In this document: positions 23,750 to 35,664 of the stretch, piece by piece | Position numbering within the stretch: the first letter of the stretch is position 1 | How the letters are laid out: every line of letters starts with the position of its first letter | DNA from: Opisthorchis felineus | Lineage: Eukaryota; Platyhelminthes; Trematoda; Opisthorchiida; Opisthorchiidae | Direction: 5' to 3' | Assembly (NCBI GenBank): GCA_004794785.1 | Contig: SJOL01006496.1 | Coordinates: 517,040 to 581,039 of the forward strand | DNA length: 64,000 nt | Position numbers and translations under genes: made by a program | The notes under the pieces: model-generated | Databases searched by the model: none | What the model saw: the letters and a program-made list of their open reading frames with translations, nothing else | Told to the model about the DNA's origin: nothing

Positions 23750-24144
23750 ACGGGCAAACGGTATCTTCGAGTGACGCGTAATACCAGAACCTCCGGGAAG
23801 GTAAAACAAGGTCGGAGCTGGGTTTCCATACTGTACTACTAACATAAGACATCAATTCACAAAATATACAAACCTCGACAGTAGATACTCGTCAACAACA
23901 AATGGTCCACTTGGACTACAAAAGTGCGAACCAAATGAGCAAACAGGCTCCCACGTGAGACAGTCACACGTGCATAAGATCGGCCACAAAATACCTGGAT
24001 GACCTCGAGCCCAAATGAGTGAAGTGGTATGGACAAACAAACACCAGTTCATACAGACGCACTAAACACAAAAGTGGAGCGGGGGTTACAAATAGGGACC
24101 AAAGAAACGTGGGGAATTTTAGATGTCAAAGTAATGGATGGTAC
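23750..24144 (-). mobile_element. BEL/Pao 3' LTR
   Basis: About 395 bp, starting TGTACCATCC at 24144 on the minus strand. It is colinear with the LTR at 61973-62371 and follows the integrase remnant in the right order and orientation. Alignment with the other copies breaks down just past 23750, which sets the far end. Confidence 0.85.
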
Positions 24145-25290
24145 ACCGCCCGCCAATTTCTCCACGTTGACTCAGCGGACGCCCCGGTTCTTGCACTTTA
24201 TCTATGCTCAGCTCCATTGTAAGGTACCCCCTCAGCCAACGACACGAATGGTCCGAGTCCACCCCTGCCACAAGTGCCGACTTCGATGGAGTGCAAGCCT
24301 AATCGCGCCCTCCAGTGAACATACCTTTCTAATATCTCTTAAGAACGCCGCCCGCCGTTCTAAGATGCAGAGTTCTCACTAAGCCATCTGGGCTCATCTC
24401 ATAACTATCCACTACCCCTAGAGGCCATTTTTCACGAGGCACATCTTCATCAGAGATCAGAACCAAGTCTCCTCGTTTCAATTCTTGAGATGATCGGAAC
24501 CACTTAGTACGCACCTGCAACGTCGGCAGATATTCCTTTATCCGACGACGCCAGAATACGCCAGCAAGATAATTGACTTGTTTCCAACCGGCATGGTATC
24601 GCGAAGCCAAATCGTCGCGACCGGGTATCGCAGGACAGCATCGCATGAGCAACAAACTGTTTGGAGTAAGCGGCTCCAAATCGTTGCTGTCTGGTAGCGG
24701 GACTATAGGTCGGTTATTTAGAATCTGCTCCGCCTGTACAAGGAGCGTGTTCAGTTGTTCATCGGTCAAACACTGTTCCTTACATAGACATAAAAGGATA
24801 CGTCGTACAGACGTACGCTCCCACACACCACCGCGGTAGCTAGCTGCTGGTTGATTGAAGTGCCACTTTATATCCATAGTCAAAAGTCAGTTCGATACTT
24901 TACTCTGTCTTCATCGCTTTATATCATCCCGAACGAAGTTCGTACCATTATCACTGTAGATGTCGGTGGGCTTGCCACGTCTACCAACGAATCGCATCAA
25001 ACATTGCAGGAATGAGTCGGTCGACAGATTGTCTGCCATTTCCAGATGAACTGCTCGAGTTTTCGGGCAGCTAAAGATACAGCGATAGCGTTTTTCGTGT
25101 GAACACCCCCGTTTAGTCCTGGAGGGTCCAAAGTAGTCCACTCCCAAGCACTTGAAAGGATACCAACCCGCTTCTACCCGGTCTACTGGCAACGGAGCCA
25201 TCATCTGTGTACCGGGCTGTGCCGTTTGCCCGTTACATTTATTATTCATCATCAGAAGATAGCGTTTTCCAATACTTCTCACTAAGCCAT
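24145..25290 (-). pseudogene. BEL/Pao integrase and C-terminal domain remnant
   Basis: The minus strand encodes the 3' end of a BEL pol gene. From 25282 the integrase core shows GVDYFGP (first catalytic Asp) and SDNGTNF (second). After a stop and a short gap near 24890, a 184-codon frame continues with HFNQPAASYRGGVWER, which carries the third acidic residue, then ILNNRP, LTPNSLL, and a DUF5641-like tail with KWFRSSQELKRGDLVLI. Everything upstream (gag, protease, reverse transcriptase) is missing. It is adjacent to its 3' LTR and inactive. Confidence 0.88.
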
Positions 25291-27446
25291 ATATAATCTA
25301 CTTTTTAACTTCCACCATGAATCCCCGCTTTTTCGCTTCAGTGCAGCCATGATATAGAAGGCCATTTTTCAGCAAATACGGAATTCACCATTTATTCCAA
25401 CTATTTTGTGATGGGTTACTGTCTGTGACCAGGACGGTCTGACCACCAACTATTCGTGAAGGTAACGATGACCTCTTCAATTACAAGGCCTACGGTAAAA
25501 TGTCATTCTTTTTGCTTGTGCTTCAAAGAAGAACGGAAAGAGATGAAAGCCGTCTTCAGTGATTGCGAATCGACCGTGATTTTTACGTCTAGTGTGAGCA
25601 CACGATGCTTAGCTGCAACGAAAATTGGACTTTGAATCATATAAGACCCTCCATCGTGGATCCGAACATTGCGAATTTTCTCTCTCCTTTTTTGTATCAT
25701 GCCAACAGCCAGCCGAACCATCTGGAGCGTCCAGATAGCCCTATTAACATCAATCATCACTTTCTTTATTTGATGATTTCCTGAGACACGACCTTCTAAT
25801 GACTTGACTCAGTCCTTCGTGTGCATCGATAAATGCGATGGACCTCTGGGCGATTTCAGGACACGTCTGGCGCTCAATTGTAAGTTAAAGGGCCTCGGCA
25901 ACCGCTTCGCATTGTGGTAGAGTTCGTGGTAAACTGGTTTTCCTGGTACTCTCTTGAAAAGACTGGCCGGGGAATTGCTCGCCGAAACTTTCGAAAGGAG
26001 CAGATTCGATGCGTTTGGAGTTTATTATGGTATTTCTGTAGGTAAACACAACGCCCCTATCCATCAATGATAACAAGGATTGGCGCGGTAACCTTCAACT
26101 AACTGAAATGAATTGCTTTCCTGCTCATATCGACGAAATAACTCTTCAGTGAATGCTGACGATGAATGAAAACACCCATACTGCTACTCTAGGGCATCGA
26201 TTCCTGAATCCTTTAGCACCGCGCACACCGAGTACAACTCAAGGGCAGTTATCCACTGAATCCATGAGGTTGCTACAATACAGTTCCGCACACTTTCAGT
26301 ACAAAAAAATTATGTATTAATTGTGTGAGCACAAAATCAATATCGACAAGACGGCAATAAACAGCTGTCTTGAATGATTCGCGTTGAGAATTCGAATATT
26401 AACCTCCTGGGATATTCGAAGTTTAACGAGAGGATAATATCGACCAAAACGGATGACCTTAATAGCGTTCCGAATACTGTTTCAGACTGTCTAGATATTT
26501 TCGGATTAAAAACCAGGGGACAAGTGAGATCGCAAAAATTGCAAGTAAAAAGTTTGCCCCTTAAATCCTGCGTTGAGTACACATTACTTCTAAGTCAGAA
26601 CGTGTCATAAATACACAACAGAAGCCATCCACGGTGCCCCCTCCTGTATAGTGACCGCTTTTGGGGGACCCCATCAAATTAATGTCGTGATCTTTGAATG
26701 CTTTGTCCTTTCCTGGTACGACAAGTTGGTTCCTACATCAACAGCTACGAAGGTCCTCTTTGGAACTTATCAGAATTAACCTAAATGTCGCCTTGTATAC
26801 AATTTAGTCAACGGGTAAGCACCAGTGTTATCACCCCATCTACAGAGTCCAGTCATCCGGGGAAACCGTTTTAGACAGTCAATGTACACGTTTCTTATTA
26901 AGGGTGAATCGACCCAAGCTTTTCGATGAATCGGTCCACACTGATGTTTAGGCCAACTGGCAGGGATGCATTCTCTTTCTTACTTTACCGATTAACCGAA
27001 TCGGTCAATCCGTTCACGAACAAGTTCCTGATTAACACTCATTCGTTTGACCATGCTTGTTGGAACGCATGACTTAACAGTGGTTGAACAGAGGTTGCGT
27101 GGATGAACCAGGCCATATTTCAGCTGCAAAGGCAGTGATTAGTCGAATCCACCGATTATTCACAAATGAACCGGTTGCTCATTTGCAGTTAGTTGTGGCA
27201 CCTGTAGAATTTGAATTACATCAGTCGATTCATGTTCACTCGTTTGACACTGGCTGTTGGAACGCTGGCAAAGAAGTGGGACGAGATGGAATTCCATCAC
27301 AGTCGTTTGACGTCATCAGGCGCGACTGGCGATGATAGTGGTGGCATTACGGTTAATGAGATTAACAGTGGTTTATTAAACCAACGGCGGATACACCGGT
27401 GTCGGCCAATTCATGAATAACCTATAGCCCTTACTTTAACTTGGTT

Positions 27447-27550
27447 ACGAACACTTGATGATTCCCAATAAGGATGAAACAGCTGTACAGTGCTTCTCGG
27501 CTCTTCACCACAGAGTGGCTTCGCTTGCAGGATGAGATCACCACCAGGTA
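27447..27550 (+). repeat. family C repeat with nearly complete hammerhead-like core
   Basis: This copy keeps TGATGA (27456-27461), GAAA (27476-27479), a stem III ACA/TGT around GC, the triplet GTA and the stem I arm CAGTG (27488-27492). It has lost the C before TGATGA and one base of the 5' stem I arm. Predicted cut, if any, after 27487. It is antisense to VPS51. Confidence 0.6.
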
Positions 27551-27863
27551 GATGAACAGTTGCCGTTCACCTATTATACTCCGCGGCGAATAAACTCACA
27601 GTCATAAACAACATACAGGGTGCCCCGCAGTTCAGGTTTTAACAGAGTTTAACCACTGGCTTGCCACTGAACACAAAGTACCTCTGCTGGAACCAGATGA
27701 AAAAAGCCATCAAAATCGTTGAAAGAGGAGTGCGTGGGGTCCTTGCAAGTCCACTGCACATGTATGCTAGGAAAATACCGACGATCCAGTTGATATCGTC
27801 ATCAATAATTGTATGGTGAAAAATGTACATCCAAGTCTGGAACACGAATTCGTGAAAACTCAC

Positions 27864-28023
27864 TTCAAGAGCTTTAAGAGCATTCCGTATTTGTGTGGTA
27901 AGTCCGTAATTGAGTGTGTCCAACATAGTAGACAATTGAGTACCGCTCCGACCGTGACTGGTGGTAACAGAAGATGGACTAAGATGGGGAGAGAGCAAAT
28001 CTAATAAGCAATCATTGTAAAAT
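27864..28023 (-). CDS. VPS51: VPS51 exon, central region
   Basis: The exon starts after GGCACAG with one base completing a codon and ends in phase 0 at GAA/GTGAGT. It encodes FYNDCLLDLLSPHLS, a Ser-rich linker and TTQIRNALKALE. Similarity to the family is modest, but order, phase and splice sites fit with both neighbours. An alternative acceptor at 28048-28049 in the same phase would add eight residues. Confidence 0.72.
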
Positions 28024-28901
28024 CTGTGCCAATTTTCGTGGGAGAAACTTAGTGATAAACCACAGAAAGGGGAAAGGCAGCATTCTACGATAGTACAGTG
28101 ACTACGCATCAAGGTCAACACAGTTTTCGCTGCATCTGGTAGTGACATGGTTGTGAAGCAAAAGTGGCAGTTAGCTTGGACTCTGATTTCTCACAAAGCA
28201 CAATCCTTCTGACCGTCGGCCTCACCAAATCAGTTTCTTGTCGTAGCAAGGAAGTTGTTTACTAGTCAGCACGTCCATCCCTGAACTGATATCTATCTAC
28301 TATGGAACGTGCCCAAACACAAATGCAGTGAGGTGCATAAGGAGGGTTGTATACCTGACTGATCGATTTGTCGTGCCATCATTAAGCCTGTGCTTTGTCC
28401 ATCATATATAATAGCGGAGGATCTTACATTGAACTGTGGTTGACTTGAAATGCTCCTAGAGGGTTTCCTTCAACGGCGAGGTCTATCTGGAGGGAACCAC
28501 TGCATGTCATATCAAACAACAGCTAGTATGCTCTGGTAGTGAACCCCTATTTCAACAGATAAATAAAAATTCATCACGATCATCTGTTGGCCTCACAAAA
28601 GAATCTAAACCAAGAGCAGGTGGATGACATCGAATCTCAAGTTCCAAGGCTGTTCTGTGAAGCAATTTCTAGTTCCATGCTAGGTCATGCAAAAGCTGCC
28701 CAAACAACTCTGAACAGAAAACGACGGAAACTGATGTCAGAAGCAATTCAAAGCCTCCAAACGAACTTAATTAGATGCCTCAAAAACAGAAACCGGCTAG
28801 ATCTCCAGCGCAAATTAACCAAAGTTAATGCGAGCAAAGTAAGACGATCACAGTTACTATAGTGACAGAAGCAACATGTTTTACGGCCCACCCTCCCGTG
28901 T

Positions 28902-28942
28902 ATTAGGTATGTTAGGTAAGTAGGTAGGTATTAGGTATGTTG
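28902..28942. repeat. TTAGGTA-like minisatellite
   Basis: Several imperfect copies of TTAGGTA and TAGG occur in about 40 bp. It resembles but is not the TTAGGG telomere repeat. Confidence 0.75.
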
Positions 28943-30539
28943 TGACGGAACAATACAAACTTAAACTCCTCACTAGTAGCCACCGAAGGAAACACCCAAA
29001 ATGGGGACTGAAGAAGGAGAGGCCACCAATGATTGACACGTTTCTCCGTAGCATTGGCACAAGTAGTATAAATTTAATGTGAACTTGTCAAACAGACATG
29101 CTATTAATACGAGCGATCCATGGTTAGATTATCCATATTTCGGTCCCCAAACGTTCGTTTACACAGTAATGTCATCTTAGCTGCATTGATTTTCTTTTCA
29201 TATATTGATACAGAACTCTCTCCACAAGTAGACTGCCGGAGTCACTAAGTTGTCTCCTGGACAACAGGGCGTACCCTATAGAGACAGGCGAGAAGCAGGA
29301 AGCAAAAGGTCAAGTGTTTATTACATCTTTTTCAACAAAATGCAGTGAGGTGTGACGAAGGCCACTTCAGCCACAGCGTATGCTCATAAATTTAATAAAG
29401 GTTCCTGGGATTATCGCTTTAGCCTGCTGAAGGCTGACCATTGCCAATGGAATAATTTCAGTTTCATAAACAATCGGTTGATCGATCAAGCATCGAGAAA
29501 AGCATTTCAGCGTTAGAATTGGAGCTCAAACCTAGATGGTGAACATAAAATGCGCTGGCGACCCAGATGGACCACAAAATATACTAGACAAACTAACACA
29601 ACAACCAGCACTTATACGATTAGAAATAAACATTGAGAGTAGTAAGTTTTCCTACCTGCGCCTGAACAGGCTCTCAAAATAGGCCACGAGAAGATCGAGC
29701 AAGTCATACATTTCTAGAATCTTAAACAACGCCAGGCAGAAGAAATCCAGCGTTGTACTGACAGTGTGCAGCACGCCCTCATGCAGTTGAACGTCTCATG
29801 GAGAAGAAACCAGACTGGTCAATGAGTAAGGCTTCGGTTCTTTCTAGTGAAGACTTCAGTCTCAAAAATGCAATTTCTACTAACATCGGACATCTAAGGC
29901 ACCACCGATGTCGCCGACGAATGGTGAAAGTACCCTATCTACAGTAAATATACGCTTATGAGATCCGGAAGCAATTTCAAGCAATTCTTTTAAAAACGGC
30001 ACCAAAAGCGATTCAAGAATCTACACCGGAGGAACGACACTGATGGTTTTAATCACACACCCCAATTCTATACAGTACGGAGGACAGCGTGTGGCCTCAG
30101 ATGACAGTTGAAGATTTGGTTCAGCATGTTCACAAGCGATCTCGAATCACCTGAACTCCATACGGTCTACGGAGACTATCATTGGGACAGGCGCTGGGTC
30201 GCAATTAGGGGAGATGTAAGGACTGAGTGCCACTCCTTGGTAGAATTTAATCGGGGCATTTCTGAAAGCAGCTTATCTCTTCCAAGGAAATTGGCGCTTT
30301 AAGGGAAACTACGTCATGCTGTGGCCGTTCATGATGACGATGAAATCACAGATGGATTGCCTCGTACCATTTGTTGGTATATCGTCACTCTGTGGAGTTA
30401 AACACACTGAAACAACCGGAAAGGTTATAAGGCAAAACTGGAGTGCCTTCAAAGTCTTGGAAACATCTTTCGACATAACATTTTGGTTGAGCGCTTGTAG
30501 ATCACGAATAGAGTAACATACTGAAATAATCTGTTCAAT

Positions 30540-30610
30540 GGAGATTTCATCCTGTAAGTAAAGCCAATCTATACTGAAAAGCCGAAAACCACTGTACAGC
30601 TACTTCATTC
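30540..30610 (-). repeat. family C repeat fragment
   Basis: Read on the minus strand it has AGCTGTACAGTGG, then TTTTCGGCTTTTCAGTATAG, in the same order as the 16.6 and 27.4 kb copies. The TGATGA part is gone. Confidence 0.65.
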
Positions 30611-30795
30611 TTAACCCGCACTCACACAGGACGTAGCGCCATTCATCCTTCAATCACGGAATCCCTATCACATGGTCACGAGCTGCCTGGCTCCTCAAAT
30701 GACCACTTCGCAGATGGAAGGTATATTGTCGTGTGAAGTATTCTTCCTCTGACCTACTTGAACTTCATTGGTAGTGTAAGATTCAGGAATTTTTA

Positions 30796-30980
30796 ATTGA
30801 TGTTTCGTCCTGTAAGTGAAACCAATCTATGTTAAAAATCCGGAAAGCACTTTACAGCTCCAGGAAGTTTCTCGAGATGCGAACTGCCCATGTATCCCAA
30901 CAAAGACGAAACAGATGTATAGCGTTTCTCGGCTTTTCTGCATAGATTACCTTCATTTACTTGAAAATCCCCCTATCTCC
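30796..30980. repeat. inverted pair of family C fragments
   Basis: A minus-strand piece (30796-30868) meets a plus-strand piece (30868-30980). The plus piece keeps GACGAAACAGATGTATAGCG, but its CTGATGA has decayed to CCCATGT. The arrangement mirrors the head-to-head pair of family B at 11.2 kb. Confidence 0.6.
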
Positions 30981-31226
30981 TGACAATTCCAACAAATAAT
31001 CTATTATTCTCGGTGAAACCTTTCATTCGTAATCTAATTACCTCATAGTCAAACGATGAAAAAATTTTGTATCCGCAAATTTCCTCTGCAACGAAAAATG
31101 ACACTGAAATGGAAAGACCACGAGGGAAAGTAATACCTGAACTGTACCTGAAAAAAGGCCTGTTTCTTACACGGGTGTCTGAAGAAATACACGAGCTAAC
31201 AAATCAATGGATCAAGGCCAACTCAC

Positions 31227-31633
31227 GTGACGAGGTGACCAGGAACATCTGCTCCCAAGGGAAGACCAAGATTAATCAACTGTTGACGTGCCTCAGTGAT
31301 ACATTCACTGGCACCTTGGCATACCAGAGACAGATAGTAATCCATGCGTGCCAATGATACGGTGTTCACAAGATTGGACATTAGACCTGCGAATCGGGTG
31401 CACAGCTTCTTTGTTCGGTCACCGAAAGTCTCAATTGTGGTTGGTTTGGGAGCGTCCTGCTCATCATCAGTGCTATTGGATGACAAAGCCAAATCGCCAG
31501 TTGAATCTGTATGTGGCTCGTTCACTCCCATAGAATGTACCGCATTTGTATAGGTTTTCAAAAAAGTCTGTACACGTCCATGGATTCGATCCAAAGCACG
31601 TACAAGGATCGCCGTGTCTGGACAATTAGGTTG
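31227..31633 (-). CDS. VPS51: VPS51 exon, VRALDRIHGR block
   Basis: The longest exon: 407 bp from CCACAG to CAC/GTGAGT, phase 0 in and two bases out. It starts QPNCPDTAILVRALDRIHGR, matching human NSLLVRALDRFHRR, then has a family-variable acidic Ser/Thr linker and ends with CITEARQQLINLGLPLG. This joins in phase to the exon at 27864-28023. Confidence 0.92.
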
Positions 31634-34600
31634 CTGTGGATATGGTAATATTTTAATACTCTGTTACTCGTTGCTTGAGACACTAGCTATGGACAAGTTG
31701 AATTGGAAATAGAGAAACAAAACCGACCATCAAAGAACAAAAATCAAGATGATCAGACACGCTATGACCCGATAAACCGGAGAAATGATAACGCTTTGTT
31801 GAGCTTTGTCCCAGAGTGATGAAAGCCTGAACATCAAGTAAGAATTGGGACGCGGCATGTGATTCTCAGACAACGAAAATCGTAGTACGTGCAACTTGCC
31901 CGAATCACTATCGAAAGTGATTTTCATTCAGACCGGTTTCTGCACAACCTTAATATAAACCCTTCCTATGAGGTCCACAAAATTTGAGTGGGTTGCATAC
32001 GTAAACGTCCTGCCTATTTGTCACTAGAAAGATGACCAAGGGTAGCCAGTCCACACCCAGGTGAGACAATGCCCATGATATACAAAAATCCAGCAGTGAG
32101 TGCAAAATCAGATGACATTTCTGCACCAATGGTGTCTACTTCGAAATCCTTGTGGGCGAAAAATAAGAGTGGATGACGGCAAAACCTTGAGGGGTGCCGA
32201 TATTAAACAAGGATAGTGGAGGACATTACACTTCCACGTAACGCGTTGCCGCTTAGACGGTTGCTATCTAGTGGCCATTATAATGCCCTGAGGAAATGTC
32301 CTGTTTTAGAACATATTCTGCTATGTAGAGAACATTAGCTTCGTCTGGAAGTATTGCAGTTCCCCTGGGATGCGCGTATGTATGAAATCAAACATGTAAA
32401 AGGAAGAAGAACAGCAGGTAGTATTTTACTGCATTTGTAGTTTTTGTCCTGCAATGTACAATCAACCTAGGACGAGAAACAGTGTGCAGCCGCTTTAGCC
32501 TTATTGGGGGTCATTCGCAGCGCGTATCTCACGAATCTGGAGAGATTCGAACCACAGTCTTCCAGAATGTAGTCTAACAACCCGACATTCAATTAGTATG
32601 TGGTCAACGTGCATTTAGGCAGGCCTTGTGGATCCACCTTCTACCATTCAGTTCACCGGAGGTCAGGGAAGACAAACGTACATTGGATGCGACACGCATC
32701 ACTACTGAACCACCGTTATTTTCTCAGGACATTGGAAGCCGTACACTTATGCATGAAGGTCGGTAGTTTCCGCAAGTTCATGGTTGTGCATTATAAACAG
32801 GTAGCTCAGGCGCCGGTTATTGGCGAGCCACGTACAAGAGAACAGGTAGCTCAGTGGTTCCCAAAACCACTTCATACCGTTCACCCCTTTTAGTACACTA
32901 CCCTCCCCAAATATAAGGAAAACTTATCACAAAGGGTTACTACAATTAACTTCGGCTAGTATTATAGCCTTATTAGTGTTTCGTGAAAGCATTCCAACTT
33001 GAGAAAGATGCTTACCACGAGTAGAACAGTTTCGACCATCTTGAAAGAGGCAGCAGATATGAAAATTTCTTGGACAACTCCAGAAAACACGACGTACCTC
33101 AAAGGGCATATTACCTACCAAGTTCACTCTCCGATTTGCATTGTTTCTCCGCTTCAAACAGTAACCGACATAAAAATCTGACTCACAAGGGTAAGTTAGA
33201 ACAAATAAAAACTATGCACACATCACTACCTCTGCTGATAAAAATTGCACATCAGAAGTTGAAGTTCCCGACTCTAACTCAAAACCCAAATTTCCAATAA
33301 ACCAGAGAACGCAGGAATGAAGTTGATGAAAATACGCTGGGAATAGCATGGTAGCTACTAGAACCACTACACAAGCCGTACAGATGGTGACAGTTGCACT
33401 CAACCATAGGATGTTCGGCAGCAGATAATGTTTGCTGCCAATCCTATGGCGATAAAAGCATCAATGCGGAATAATCCCCTTCATATTTCGTAATCCGACA
33501 TCACTTTGATCGACAATTCCGAATATTGGGATAAGGATCAAACGAGACCAGGCTTTCACTTCACAACGACCCCATAAACAAGGCGATAACCACAGAAAGG
33601 TTTCATCGTTATAGATTGAGTATTCCCCAGACTATTTAGCAATTCATCTCTATCTCCACCTACTGCTGACTTCATCACGCGTGATCTTCCACACTTCCAA
33701 ATGACTTTTCGTGTTTCGGTGCGTTTCCGTGGGGACCGCACGTATGACTGCATAACACCCGTTGTTTCACCTAACAGCGTGATAACCCTGATCCGTGCAT
33801 GTTCTCTACCTTGGGTACCTCGACCTTACTGATCAGTCCACCACGTGCCACCGTACAAGTGCAAAGCGCGAATTTGTCTTCCTCTGAGACATGCTTCAGT
33901 TATATTCGTTCCGATCTTCGAGCGGCCTTGATTTGGATAACCAATTGCTTCCGTCTTCCGGAAGTCCAACTGGTTGAAATCTGTTGTTCGTTCGTATGGT
34001 ATTCTATGTAACAGTAACGTGCTAAATGAAAGTTCCCAATCGAGATCATTTGGAAAGCACATCACTCAACATCCAAATACGGGAAGTTAAAAAAACTTAC
34101 AGACGGACGAAGCCTTGGTGGAACGTACAGTGAAGAACCATTTACACTGAACCCAACGATCGCACTTGACACGACGCATAATAAATATATCAGCCGGGTC
34201 GAGCAGTGGAATTCCCAAGGATGGAAACTTGGCAGATAAACCACTGGTCGCGTTGAAAAAACGACAGTATGGTAAGAGTAATATCTGCCTGATGGAAAGC
34301 AGACCATGCACTCCAATTCCAGTTCAGTCCAGTCCTGAGTATATGGTACTGCGATAGGTTTCGTACAGCCAGCCTGTTGCTCATTCGTCAAGTATCCTTT
34401 CCTTACCATTCACCTATCATTTGTTAGGGAATCAACGAGACCATTCGATGAACGGTGGTGACGAAATGCAGAATGGGGAAGGGATGAAACATTTTAAGGC
34501 GTTTAGGCAGATGGATGCCTTAGGCCAGTCTAGTTGTTCGAGTCTCCAACGAAGTGGAAGAGGGCAGTTGTAGAGCAGATAAGACGTACATAAAATGTAA

Positions 34601-35528
34601 CCATATACATTCAGAGCACGCTACCGCTGTCTGGATGGAATTTCCCAGACAGGCCTTAAACAGATTAAAATTAGTTTGCACTGTCAACATACACATCCCG
34701 ACCATGAAAACAAACGATTCAAACATCAGATGAACTGAAAGAATAATAAATATCTGGGTAATTTATGTTTACACATCTGGTGCATCCACTTCTGGCCTGA
34801 GCCCTCGAAACTTCTACTCGAAGGGAGAGTAATTCCCACCTCAGTTGAGAACACTCATTGTTTGGTCGTGGCGTCCTTAGGGAACTAAGGATCAACGAGG
34901 TCAGTGCAATAACCCTGGTACCTGACCGGATGGAATGCAACGCGATTTTGAATCGTTTTCCAAACCAGCTTGTAGTAATGCCTAGAGAATAACCTAGCTA
35001 GGCCAGTGAAAAACACACTTTCATTAGGGTGTGTTCAGAGAGAAAACCGATCCGTCATAATTTTCAATATTAGGCGAAGAGCGCTGGCACCATCATCTAC
35101 GAGAAAAAGGAATGAGGGGTGGGCAGCTGTCGGGTCGTAGCAGAATATCCAGGTAATGTAAGCCTGTCTCAGGCCTCATTCTTCCGAATATCTCAGGAAG
35201 TCGAAGTATATCCGAGTGCTCAGGTTTCAGGCCTTTATGTAGTATAGCTTCCATACAATACGAGAGTTACAGTACTGCCTGCTCGGCCCGACATTGAGGC
35301 CAGCAATCGAGAAGCCATAGATGGATTTTGCTGAGGCAAGTAAAACCGCTAGTTTTTCTACCTGACAGCGTTAAACAAACTAAAAATGATTGGTGTACTT
35401 ACAGTACGGAAACCTCAACTGACTGTTATGGGTACCGTAACTGATAAGGAGCCATGTTTCGTTAGACACCAAAATCAGGACGTTCAACGCAGGACTGTAC
35501 AAAGACATCTAGATAAAGATGCACTTAC
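31634..35528 (-). other. VPS51: VPS51 intron
   Basis: 3.9 kb with a GTAAGT donor. No transposon or second gene was recognised. The frames are short and overlap on both strands. Confidence 0.55.
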
Positions 35529-35664
35529 ATCCTCAGAGAAGCGTTCCTCCGTCAGCCGAAAAAAATGTCCCATCACTTCTTCCACCAGATCAGCCAGATG
35601 GTTTTCCAAATCTGTTGCAGACAGATCCACACCATCAGAGTCTGGTTGATCGGAAAGAACTTCC
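35529..35664 (-). CDS. VPS51: VPS51 exon, FFRLTEERF block
   Basis: 136 bp after a CATCTTAG acceptor, opening with one base that completes a codon and ending in phase 0 at GAT/GTAAGT. DLENHLADLVEEVMGHFF and RLTEERFSED align with human LAAFARQLGSRYFALVERRL. It joins in phase to the exon at 31227-31633. The exon before it must end with two bases of a codon, which the 41846-42020 exon does not, so a linker is missing. Confidence 0.88.

Larger units (their letters stand above)
23129..27863 (-). other. VPS51: VPS51 intron
   Basis: 4.7 kb with a GTGAGT donor. The recognised content is the BEL/Pao 3' end and LTR at 23750-25290 and a family C hammerhead-like repeat at 27447-27550. The stretch 25291-27446 holds nothing I can name. 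Confidence 0.6.
28024..31226 (-). other. VPS51: VPS51 intron
   Basis: 3.2 kb. It holds family C repeats at 30540-30610 and 30796-30980 and a TTAGGTA-rich tract at 28902-28942. A plus-strand frame of 91 codons at 28587-28862 encodes a charged, helix-prone peptide that I cannot place; it may be a transposon remnant. Confidence 0.55.

Noticed and set aside
28587..28862. Small charged protein gene
   Set aside because: No family match, splice sites or promoter; it lies in a VPS51 intron on the other strand.
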